6,451 nt of DNA. Origin: Parcubacteria group bacterium. GTDB taxonomy: Bacteria; Patescibacteriota; Minisyncoccia; UBA6257. The position numbers and the translations under genes are program-made. The stretch covers positions 1 to 6,451 of the forward strand of contig JAAZNP010000057.1 of NCBI GenBank assembly GCA_012798235.1. Reading direction: 5' to 3'. The notes under the pieces are model-generated. The model was not told where the DNA came from. It did not search any database and saw nothing but the letters and a program-made list of their open reading frames with translations. Below, piece by piece: positions 1-5,474 of the stretch (position 1 is its first letter; each line of letters begins with the position of its first letter).

Positions 1-2
1 AA

Positions 3-158
3 GCAATCAAACCTCGTTTGCCATTGAAATTAATCTATTACGAGGCATATTTATCAGAGAAAGATGCTAAAGATCGTGAACTCAAACTTAAAAGATTTGC
101 TGGTTCTTACACCCATCTTAAACATCGCATTAAGAATTCTCTGATTCTTTCCAAGTGA
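3..158 (+). CDS. GIY-YIG domain nuclease, C-terminal fragment (5' end outside window)
   Basis: Only the last 51 codons are inside the window; the gene enters from the left edge and ends at TGA 156-158. The visible peptide contains LIYYEAYLSEKDAKDRELKLK (here residues 10-30), then a basic tail ending HRIKNSLILSK. The pattern YxEAY, a short loop, then A-x-x-RE-x-x-LK is the C-terminal half of small stand-alone GIY-YIG proteins; the Glu of the RE pair (here residue 26) is the expected metal-binding catalytic residue of this fold. Such proteins are usually 80-100 residues, so about half is missing. The GIY and YIG motifs themselves are not visible, so the family call rests on the tail alone. These single-domain proteins are common and often multi-copy in Patescibacteria, and their biological role is mostly unknown. 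It ends 9 bases before the tRNA gene and may be co-transcribed with it. Confidence 0.72.
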   Translation, partial: AIKPRLPLKLIYYEAYLSEKDAKDRELKLKRFAGSYTHLKHRIKNSLILSK

Positions 159-167
159 GGGGTACAT

Positions 168-256
168 GGTGGGGTGGCTGAGTTTGGTTGAAAGCGCCGC
201 ACTCGAAATGCGGTATCCTCGTAAGAGGATCGTGAGTTCGAATCTCACCCCCACCG
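168..256 (+). tRNA. tRNA-Ser (anticodon CGA)
   Basis: A complete class II tRNA folds by eye. The acceptor stem GGTGGGG (168-174) pairs perfectly with CCCCACC (249-255), followed by discriminator G256, as expected for serine. The D-stem GCT/AGC is at 177-179/193-195. The anticodon stem CCGCA/TGCGG (197-201/209-213) encloses the loop CTCGAAA with anticodon CGA at 204-206, which reads UCG. A long variable arm, ATCCTC-GTAA-GAGGAT (215-230), is diagnostic of Ser/Leu-type tRNAs. The T-arm GTGAG/CTCAC (232-236/244-248) holds the loop TTCGAAT. The 3' CCA is not encoded (GCT follows), so it must be added by CCA-adding enzyme. Its 3' end lies 3 bases from the convergent comF stop codon. Confidence 0.98.
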
Positions 257-259
257 CTT

Positions 260-985
260 TTAGCCTTTTGCTAATACTAAACCGATGACTTTTTTGGCGC
301 CAGCTTTCTTTAAAGTTTTCGCTGCTTCATTTAAAGTCGCGCCAGTAGTATAAACATCATCAATTAAAAGAATAGTTTTGTTATATAGATTTTGATTATT
401 ATTTACCTGAAAAATATTAGCAACATTTAATTTTCTTTGAGCGCTATCAACGATATTAACTTGGGCAGAATTATTTTTGATTCTGATTAAAATATTTTTA
501 TCGCAAGATAAGTAGAAATGATCAGCTATGTCTTGGGCAAGAAGTTCGCTTTGATTAAATCCTCTTTGTTTTTTCTTTTTTTGATGGAGAGGTAAAGGTA
601 TAATAATTAAATCTTCTTTTCCAATTTGCGAAAAATAAAAACTCTGCTCTAAAAATTTAATCATTAGTAGAGCAAGTGGTTTTCTTAAACTGATAATTTT
701 ATTATATTTAAACCAATGAATAGTCTCGCGCAAAATTTGATTGCCGTAAGAACTAACACTGCCCAAAGCATCAAGTTTGGTGTAGCGAGAACAGGAGTAA
801 TGTTTAGTTTCTGGAATAAGCAATTTGTGGCAATGAGGGCAAATAAAATCAGTTGCAACAGGTATTTGTTTAAAACAATGGTCACATAAAGGATAATCAT
901 TAATTACCTCTTGATGACAGTATAGGCAGGTCCAAGGGAAGAATAAATCTAACAGAAAATTAAAAAAACGGTGGGGCACATTCAA
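260..985 (-). CDS. comF: ComF family protein (competence-associated phosphoribosyltransferase-like)
   Basis: A 241-residue protein of normal length for ComF. Order of parts: the N-terminal lead LLDLFFPWTCLYC; a zinc-ribbon-like region with Cys20, 23, 34, 37, 49, 52 and 65; the FKY segment near 92-94; the ComF signature around IPLPLHQKKKKQRGFNQSE (129-147); NNSAQ...QRKLNVANIF (171-192); and the type I PRTase PRPP loop ILLIDDVYTTGAT (205-217) with the acidic pair D209-D210. In model competent bacteria ComF is a cytoplasmic protein needed for DNA uptake, thought to act with the ComFA helicase and PriA; the reaction is not settled. The start is TTG at 985-983; there is no in-frame ATG before the upstream stop at 1000-998. 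GTG 979-977 (residue 3) is the only close alternative. No Shine-Dalgarno is seen. It is divergent from pilM, and its adjacency to the pilus operon fits a competence role. Confidence 0.93.
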   Translation of the reverse strand: MNVPHRFFNFLLDLFFPWTCLYCHQEVINDYPLCDHCFKQIPVATDFICPHCHKLLIPETKHYSCSRYTKLDALGSVSSYGNQILRETIHWFKYNKIISLRKPLALLMIKFLEQSFYFSQIGKEDLIIIPLPLHQKKKKQRGFNQSELLAQDIADHFYLSCDKNILIRIKNNSAQVNIVDSAQRKLNVANIFQVNNNQNLYNKTILLIDDVYTTGATLNEAAKTLKKAGAKKVIGLVLAKG

Positions 986-988
986 TAA

Positions 989-1017
989 TTTTAAATTTTA
1001 AATTTTAAATTTTTAAA
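989..1017. repeat. 7-bp tandem repeat TTTTAAA in the comF leader
   Basis: Three exact copies of TTTTAAA (989-995, 996-1002, 1003-1009) are followed by an expanded copy TTTTTAAA (1010-1017). Read on the comF strand it is an AAAATTT tract ending three bases before the comF start codon. Related AAAATTT tracts precede the two unknown genes on the right. Confidence 0.85.
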
Positions 1018-1024
1018 CTTTGTT

Positions 1025-1053
1025 TTGATTTTTAATTAACCGCTTGCTATAAT
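1025..1053 (+). promoter_or_regulatory. Promoter of the pilM operon
   Basis: A -35 box TTGATT (1025-1030), a 17-bp spacer, and a perfect -10 TATAAT (1048-1053) carrying an extended TG-n element (T1045 G1046 C1047). Transcription should start near 1060, about 7 bases before the pilM ATG at 1067, so the mRNA would be nearly leaderless. The prediction is from sequence only. Confidence 0.8.
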
Positions 1054-1055
1054 AT

Positions 1056-1084
1056 ATTATACACTTATGAGTCTTTTTAATCAA
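1056..1084 (-). promoter_or_regulatory. Promoter of comF, back to back with the pilM promoter
   Basis: On the minus strand there is TTGATT (1084-1079), a 17-bp spacer and TATAAT (1061-1056): the same two hexamers and spacing as the pilM promoter. Its -10 shares the 14-bp palindrome TATAATATATTATA (1048-1061) with the pilM -10, and its -35 lies inside the first codons of pilM. The predicted start near 1049 gives comF an AT-rich leader of about 64 nt. Confidence 0.62.
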
Positions 1085-2119
1085 AATTTATTTTTAGGAA
1101 TTGATATTGGTACGACCTCAATAAAAATAGTAGAACTCCGCCGAATAAATAGTAGGGTAGAGTTGTCTAATTATGGTATTTTAGAAAAATATGGCCATTT
1201 AGAAAGAATTAATGATGCTATTCAGACATCAACTTTTAAATTACTCGAAGAAAGTACGGCTCTATTATTAAGGCAATTATTAAGAACAGCTCGCGTAGAT
1301 ACAGCTGTATCTTATATGGCTTTGCCAGGTTTTTCAGGATTTGTGTCTTTGATTGATTTCCCCATCATGAACGAAAAAGAATTAGCCAAAGCCATCCGTT
1401 ATCAAGCAGTTCAATATATTCCTATGTCTTTAGAAGAAATGACTTTAGATTGGCAAATAATAGAAACTAGCGCTGACCGAATAAAAGTATTATTAATGGC
1501 TGTGCCCACTGATTTAATCAAACGTTATGTGAAGACAGCTGAATTGTCTAAATTAACTTTAAAGGGTTTAGAATTAGAAACTGTTGCGGTTGCTCGTTTG
1601 CTTGGTATTAAAGAAAAAAATCCAGCAGCGGTAGTAGATATTGGAGGCCGGACTACCTCTATTAGCATTATTGATAATGGTAGTTTGCGTCAAACTCATA
1701 ATATTGATACTGCTGGCGGCGATTTAACTCAAGTAATTGCTAGCGGCTTGGGTATCAATCCTATTAGAGCAGAAGAAATTAAAAAAACAACTAGTCTTAA
1801 TTCTGAATACCGAGGCGAGATTGATATGTTAAAACTTTTAAGTCCCTTGCTCGATGTAATTAAAAGAGAAACGGAAAAAGCAATTAATAATTATTATTTG
1901 CAATCAAAAAGAACAATAGAAAAAATTATTTTAACTGGCGGTGGCGCCAATTTAAATGGTTTGGATAAATATTATTCTCAATCTCTGTCGTTACCAGTGG
2001 TAAAAGGTGATCCTTTCAGTTGGGGTCTTATCTCTTATCATCCCAATTTAGCTCCAGTAATTCGCGAAATTGGCACTAATTTGACTGCTGCCTGCGCTGT
2101 AGCTTTTAAATACGTTTGA
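1067..2119 (+). CDS. pilM: PilM, actin-like type IV pilus assembly ATPase
   Basis: A 350-residue protein of usual PilM length with the SHS2/FtsA-type actin fold signatures: phosphate-1 loop LGIDIGTTSIKIVEL (10-24), phosphate-2 loop VVDIGGRTTSISIID (189-203) and adenosine motif ILTGGGANLNGL (288-299). The PilM core YMALPG...LIDFPIMNEKEL (83-105) followed by AIRYQAVQYIP (109-119) is also present. In other bacteria PilM is cytoplasmic, binds ATP, and docks on the N-terminal tail of PilN to link the pilus motor with the PilNO complex. ATG 1067 puts the first motif at the usual distance from the N-terminus, and there is no Shine-Dalgarno. It is the first gene of the operon, and its TGA overlaps the TTG start of pilN by 4 nt (TTGA), suggesting translational coupling. 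No damage to key residues is seen. Confidence 0.95.
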   Translation: MSLFNQNLFLGIDIGTTSIKIVELRRINSRVELSNYGILEKYGHLERINDAIQTSTFKLLEESTALLLRQLLRTARVDTAVSYMALPGFSGFVSLIDFPIMNEKELAKAIRYQAVQYIPMSLEEMTLDWQIIETSADRIKVLLMAVPTDLIKRYVKTAELSKLTLKGLELETVAVARLLGIKEKNPAAVVDIGGRTTSISIIDNGSLRQTHNIDTAGGDLTQVIASGLGINPIRAEEIKKTTSLNSEYRGEIDMLKLLSPLLDVIKRETEKAINNYYLQSKRTIEKIILTGGGANLNGLDKYYSQSLSLPVVKGDPFSWGLISYHPNLAPVIREIGTNLTAACAVAFKYV

Positions 2120-2718
2120 TTTATTTGCTTGACAACCGAAAATTTAGTATAATTAAAATAAATACCGTGAATCAAATTGGTTACGAATTCTTTAATACGA
2201 AAAAATTACCTCCTACTTGGCCGCGAGGGCTTTTAACTTTTATTCTGATAGTCACTTTATTAGTTATAGGGATAGCAATTGGATTGAATTATTATAATAA
2301 ATTGCAAACTAATAAATTGGAGAAACTTACCAAAGAATTTGATACTTTACGGTTAGAATTTCCTTTAGAGCAAGAGAAAGAAATCGCTGCGTTTGAAAAG
2401 AGAATAAGTAATTTGACCGATTTATTAAATAATCACGTTTATTTTTCTAATGTATTAAATATCTTGGAAAAAATTACTCATCCTCAAATATATTACATGA
2501 CTTTAGATTATACGGTGGACAAAAACGCAATAACTTTAAGCGGCATAGCCAAAAATCAAGAAATATTAAGCGAAGCCATCAATGGTTTAGTAAATGACCC
2601 TCAAGATATCAAAACTGTGATTTTAAAAAATATTAAAACTAATACTGATAAAACTGTAAATTTTAATATTGAACTTTTGCTTAATTCGCAAGTTTTAAAA
2701 TATCAACAGCTTCCATGA
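2116..2718 (+). CDS. pilN: PilN-like type IV pilus inner-membrane alignment protein
   Basis: A 200-residue bitopic protein. It has a short cytoplasmic tail, one membrane helix at about 39-59 (LLTFILIVTLLVIGIAIGLNY), a charged coiled-coil-like segment at 60-105, and a small extracytoplasmic alpha/beta domain (about 108-190: ILEKITHPQIYYMTLDY...ITLSGIAKNQEIL) typical of PilN, which pairs with PilO. The family's PilM-binding INLLP motif is not intact; IYLLD at residues 2-6 is the nearest match and supports the TTG start at 2116, which overlaps the pilM stop. A rival start is GTG 2167 (residue 18). It would place the helix at 22-42, closer to model PilN, and it lies 13 bases after a TATAAT box. 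The identification relies on position between pilM and pilO and on architecture, since sequence identity in this family is low. Confidence 0.85.
   Translation: MIYLLDNRKFSIIKINTVNQIGYEFFNTKKLPPTWPRGLLTFILIVTLLVIGIAIGLNYYNKLQTNKLEKLTKEFDTLRLEFPLEQEKEIAAFEKRISNLTDLLNNHVYFSNVLNILEKITHPQIYYMTLDYTVDKNAITLSGIAKNQEILSEAINGLVNDPQDIKTVILKNIKTNTDKTVNFNIELLLNSQVLKYQQLP
2125..2153 (+). promoter_or_regulatory. Possible internal promoter at the start of pilN
   Basis: TTGCTT (2125-2130), a 17-bp spacer and a perfect TATAAT (2148-2153). The -10 lies exactly 13 bases before GTG 2167, the same distance as between the pilM -10 and its ATG. An overlapping TTGACA (2129-2134) has a spacer of only 13 bp and is less likely to serve as -35. 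In such AT-rich DNA a chance TATAAT inside a gene is quite possible. Confidence 0.35.
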
Positions 2719-3287
2719 GGGAAACAACAAAACAAAATTTAGCCATTTTAGTTATTACAGTTTTAATTGCTGCCTCTGCCTTTATTTTTATTAATTTTAT
2801 TAAACCAGCCATTAATCAAAGAGAGAAATTAAATCTTCAAATTAGAGAAGAAGAACAAAAATTAACTCTTCTTAAGGAATATAAAGCGAAATTTGCAGAG
2901 TTATTAAATCTTTATCAAAGTTATGGTAGTGAAGTGGAGTTAATTAATCAGGCTTTGCCTCAAGAGGCGCAAATGGCTCAGGTTCTTGCTACAATTGATG
3001 CTATCTCCAAAAAAACAGGGATTAATTTAACAGGTTTAAATTTTTCTACCCGAGGCGATGAGAAAAGTGATTATGGAATTTTATCAATAAGTACAGATTT
3101 TATTACTAATTACTCTAATTTAAAAACTTGGTTAGCGGAGATTGAAACAGAATTGCGTTTAACTGATTTGAATAAAATTAGCATCAAAACAGCTTCTCTA
3201 ACGCCTGCTCCTAGAAGCAGAGCCACTTCTTCAAACAATCCTTTTTTGCAAGTAAGTATTGATTTTTCAATGTATTATCAAATTTAA
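2715..3287 (+). CDS. pilO: PilO-like type IV pilus inner-membrane alignment protein
   Basis: A 190-residue protein with a short N-terminal tail, one membrane helix at about 9-29 (LAILVITVLIAASAFIFINFI), then a coiled coil rich in Glu, Lys and Leu (about 34-70, REKLNLQIREEEQKLTLLKE), then a compact domain (about 85-190). The segment LPQEAQMAQVLATIDAISKKTGI (81-103) matches the PilO pattern in which this helix precedes the ferredoxin-like fold. PilO dimerises with PilN through coiled coils and periplasmic domains and helps position the pilus machinery. ATG 2715 overlaps the pilN TGA by 4 nt (ATGA), so coupling is likely; there is no Shine-Dalgarno. A Ser/Pro/Arg-rich insert (161-174, SLTPAPRSRATSSN) interrupts the C-terminal strands and looks like a flexible loop. 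Confidence 0.88.
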   Translation: MRETTKQNLAILVITVLIAASAFIFINFIKPAINQREKLNLQIREEEQKLTLLKEYKAKFAELLNLYQSYGSEVELINQALPQEAQMAQVLATIDAISKKTGINLTGLNFSTRGDEKSDYGILSISTDFITNYSNLKTWLAEIETELRLTDLNKISIKTASLTPAPRSRATSSNNPFLQVSIDFSMYYQI

Positions 3288-3290
3288 TTT

Positions 3291-3590
3291 ATGGCTATTG
3301 AAATTCAACCAGAGAAAAAAAGCAATCCTTTTATTTGGATTATCATCTTGGTGGTTATTGTTATTATTGGTGTTTGGGGAGTGAAAACCTTCTTAAAACC
3401 AGAAGAAATTTTACCAACACCAAAATTAGAGGATGTTTTACCTTCCCCGGTTTCGCCAGAAGTGATGAAAGCTGATTTGCAAATTAATAGAATTTTGGAT
3501 GACCCCATTTTTAAAACTTTGGCTCCGCATATTACTTGGCCTTTGCCTGCAAAAGAATTGGGACGTCAAAATCCCTTTCAACCATTTTAA
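3291..3590 (+). CDS. Small bitopic membrane protein in the pilus operon, in the pilP position
   Basis: A 99-residue protein not assigned to a named family. It has a 13-residue N-terminal tail, one membrane helix at about 14-34 (FIWIIILVVIVIIGVWGVKTF), a proline-rich linker (36-57: KPEEILPTPKLEDVLPSPVSPE), a helical stretch (58-78) and the C-terminal end GRQNPFQPF (91-99). It starts 3 bases after pilO and ends 6 bases before pilB, so it is surely co-transcribed with them. In diderm bacteria the gene after pilO is pilP, a lipoprotein that contacts PilNO through a natively unfolded N-terminal part. This protein has no lipobox and no beta-sandwich domain. From memory, the short NPFQPF end resembles the 'PFxPP' stretch of the PilP linker. 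A reduced PilP analogue is possible but is inference. The start is ATG 3291, with no Shine-Dalgarno. Confidence 0.85.
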   Translation: MAIEIQPEKKSNPFIWIIILVVIVIIGVWGVKTFLKPEEILPTPKLEDVLPSPVSPEVMKADLQINRILDDPIFKTLAPHITWPLPAKELGRQNPFQPF

Positions 3591-3596
3591 TGAATA

Positions 3597-5348
3597 ATGA
3601 TTCAAGAAGAACTTTTTCTTTCCTCCTTGCTTCAGAAAGGCTTGATTAAAGAAGAACAGGCCCGCCAAATTTTATTAGAAATTAAAACTAGTAACAAAAG
3701 AGCCGAAGAACTTCTTTTAGACAAAAAATTAATTGATGATAAAACTAGCGCTCAAATAAAAAGCGAGCTTTTTAAATTACCTATTAAAATATTTCAAAAG
3801 AATGAAACAATTCCCCAAAGCGTTTTAAACTTAGTGCCGGAAGATACTGCTCGCCATTATAATTTTATTGCCTTTAATAAAGAGGGGAATAATTTAGATG
3901 TGGGTATGGTTTATCCCGATGATTTGAAAGCCCAAGAGGCAGTTAAATTTATTGCTACTCGTTCCAATTTTAATATTAAAGTATATATTATTACTCTTTC
4001 TGATTTAAAAAATTTATTAAAACAATACCAAACCTTTACCAAGGAATTTAATGAATTAATTGAAGATTTTCAAAGAAGATTTGCTCCGCCTAAAGTAAAA
4101 TCGAGTTTTCAAATTATTGATATTGAATCAACGCAAGGAGTTGTCGCCGAAGAAGCGCCAATTATTAGATTATTTGCTTCCATTTTAAAACAAGCTGTTC
4201 GTTCCCGCGCTTCTGATATTCATATTGAGCCTGAAAGAAACAAATTAAGAATTCGTTTTCGTATCGATGGTAATTTGGGTACTAGTTTATACCTTCCTTT
4301 AGGTATTTTACAGTCCATTGTCAGTCGTATTAAGATTATGGCTAATTTAAAGATTGACGAAACCAGAGTGCCGCAGGATGGTCGTTTTTTCTCTGTTATT
4401 GATGAGAAAGAAATTGATTTTCGTGTTTCTACTTTCCCTACGGCTTTAGGTGAAAAAGTGGCTATTAGAATTTTAGACCCTACTGTTGGTTTAAAAACAA
4501 TTCACGAATTAGGTTTAGAAGGAAAAAATTTAAATATTTTACAAGAAGAACTTCAAAGACCGTATGGTATGATTCTTTTGACTGGGCCCACGGGTTCTGG
4601 TAAAACAACCACCCTCTATGCTATTTTGCAAATTTTGAATCAAGAAAAAGTAAATATTGTTAGTTTGGAAGATCCAGTAGAATATACTATTGAAGGAATC
4701 AACCAATCGCAAGTTTTACCAGAGATTGGCTATACTTTTGCGCGGGGCTTAAGACAAATTGTACGTCAGGATCCGGATATTATTATGGTTGGTGAAATTC
4801 GTGACCAAGAAACAGCAGGATTAGCTACCCAGTCAGCTTTAACCGGTCATTTAGTTTTATCAACTTTGCATACCAATAATGCTTTGGGTGTTATTCCTCG
4901 TTTAATCGATTTAGGCGTAGAAAGATTTTTGCTTCCCTCGGCATTGAATTTGATGATTGCTCAAAGATTAGCTCGTCGTTTATGCCCAGATTGCAAAGAA
5001 AAAGTTTTAGCTAATCCGGCAGAACAAAAAATAATTGAAGATAATCTGTCTACTCTGCCCAAAGAAATTAAAGAATCCTTGCCTTATAAACCGCCTTATT
5101 ATATTTATAAATCCAAAGGTTGCTCTGCTTGTAACAATAAAGGCTATTTGGGTAGAATTGCTATTTTTGAAATACTCAGAATGACTCCTGAATTAGAAGA
5201 AATTATTCTTACCCAGCCTTCGCAAGAAAGATTAATGGCTGAAGCTAAGCATCAGGGCATGATTACCTTGCGCCAGGATGGAATAATTAAGGTATTAGAG
5301 GGGCTGATATCCCTAGAAGAAGTTTTAGCCATTACAGCGAAATATTGA
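3597..5348 (+). CDS. pilB: PilB/GspE family type IV pilus assembly ATPase
   Basis: A 583-residue protein of full family length. The N-terminal part (about 1-150) is a GspE-N/MshEN-like region (LLQKGLIKEEQARQIL; LPIKIFQ...IPQSVLNLVPEDTARHYN). The N2 domain begins near 185 (EEAPIIRLFASILKQAVRSRASDIHIEP, IRFRIDGNL). The motor core has Walker A GPTGSGKTTT (330-339, K336), Asp box SLEDPVEY (356-363), Walker B DIIMVGEIRD (394-403, catalytic E400) and His box GHLVLSTLHT (417-426). A tetracysteine zinc site, C463-x2-C466 and C509-x2-C512, is typical of assembly ATPases and absent from most PilT proteins, so extension rather than retraction is the likely job. It would act as a cytoplasmic hexamer driving pilin polymerisation via PilC. 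ATG 3597 is the only sensible start (in-frame TGA at 3591); there is no Shine-Dalgarno. It is the last gene of the operon. Confidence 0.96.
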   Translation: MIQEELFLSSLLQKGLIKEEQARQILLEIKTSNKRAEELLLDKKLIDDKTSAQIKSELFKLPIKIFQKNETIPQSVLNLVPEDTARHYNFIAFNKEGNNLDVGMVYPDDLKAQEAVKFIATRSNFNIKVYIITLSDLKNLLKQYQTFTKEFNELIEDFQRRFAPPKVKSSFQIIDIESTQGVVAEEAPIIRLFASILKQAVRSRASDIHIEPERNKLRIRFRIDGNLGTSLYLPLGILQSIVSRIKIMANLKIDETRVPQDGRFFSVIDEKEIDFRVSTFPTALGEKVAIRILDPTVGLKTIHELGLEGKNLNILQEELQRPYGMILLTGPTGSGKTTTLYAILQILNQEKVNIVSLEDPVEYTIEGINQSQVLPEIGYTFARGLRQIVRQDPDIIMVGEIRDQETAGLATQSALTGHLVLSTLHTNNALGVIPRLIDLGVERFLLPSALNLMIAQRLARRLCPDCKEKVLANPAEQKIIEDNLSTLPKEIKESLPYKPPYYIYKSKGCSACNNKGYLGRIAIFEILRMTPELEEIILTQPSQERLMAEAKHQGMITLRQDGIIKVLEGLISLEEVLAITAKY

Positions 5349-5367
5349 TTACTTGATACGAAAAAAG

Positions 5368-5376
5368 TGGTATAAT
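5368..5376 (+). promoter_or_regulatory. Extended -10 promoter after pilB
   Basis: TGG followed by a perfect TATAAT (5371-5376) forms an extended -10. No good -35 stands at 16-18 bp; TTACTT (5349-5354, 16 bp) and TTGATT (5345-5350, 20 bp) are weak options. Transcription would start near 5383, right at the foot of the hairpin that follows. It would serve the hairpin RNA and/or the gene at 5475. Confidence 0.6.
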
Positions 5377-5381
5377 GAAAT

Positions 5382-5434
5382 GAGCTCGGAGATATATACC
5401 TTGAGAGTTTATCAAGGTACATATCTCCTCGCTC
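5382..5434 (+). other. Long near-perfect hairpin at the predicted transcript 5' end (structured leader or small RNA)
   Basis: Arms 5388-5404 and 5412-5428 are 17 nt each and pair at 16 of 17 positions, with one A-C mismatch (5396/5420) and a 7-nt loop GAGTTTA. Outside a 2x2 internal loop (TC/TC) four more pairs form, GAGC 5382-5385 with GCTC 5431-5434. It is not followed by a T-run, so it is not a classical intrinsic terminator for pilB. It starts where the promoter at 5368-5376 is predicted to initiate, so the RNA would begin with a 5' stem-loop and then run about 40 nt to the next start codon. I do not recognise a known riboswitch or RNA family. Alternatives are a regulator-binding inverted repeat or a remnant of a small repeat element. 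Confidence 0.6.
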
Positions 5435-5451
5435 TAGAGGTTTATGGTTAT

Positions 5452-5465
5452 AAAATTTAAAATTT
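5452..5465. repeat. AAAATTT tandem (two copies) before the 5475 gene
   Basis: Two exact copies of AAAATTT (5452-5458 and 5459-5465) end 9 bases before the start codon. This is the same 7-bp unit, in the same orientation relative to the gene, as in the comF leader. Confidence 0.75.
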
Positions 5466-5474
5466 ATATATTAT

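Noticed and set aside
54..254. Minus-strand open frame of 66 codons
   Set aside because: It runs antisense through the complete tRNA-Ser and the GIY-YIG tail; the peptide has no domain-like features.
685..900. Minus-strand open frame of 71 codons inside comF
   Set aside because: It is an alternate frame of comF, whose frame holds the zinc-ribbon Cys residues; no independent signal.
2129..2153. TTGACA (2129-2134) as -35 for the TATAAT at 2148
   Set aside because: The spacer is only 13 bp, too short for a sigma-70-type promoter; TTGCTT at 2125 gives 17 bp.
3590..3649. ATG at 3590 overlapping the TAA of the preceding gene (TAATG), looking like a coupled start
   Set aside because: It is out of frame with pilB and closes after 19 codons. 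The pilB frame begins at ATG 3597, directly after an in-frame TGA at 3591.
3305..3668. Two minus-strand open frames opposite the 99-residue gene and the start of pilB
   Set aside because: They are antisense shadows; the plus-strand frames have a membrane helix, operon spacing and family motifs.
5382..5445. Intrinsic terminator of the pilus operon
   Set aside because: The hairpin is long and AT-rich in the middle and is followed by TAGAGGTTTATGG, not by a T-run, so rho-independent termination is unlikely.
5401..5460. Possible 19-codon leader peptide starting at TTG 5401 within the hairpin
   Set aside because: It has no ribosome binding site, a rare start codon, no run of a single amino acid, and lies inside a strong stem-loop; chance is the better explanation.
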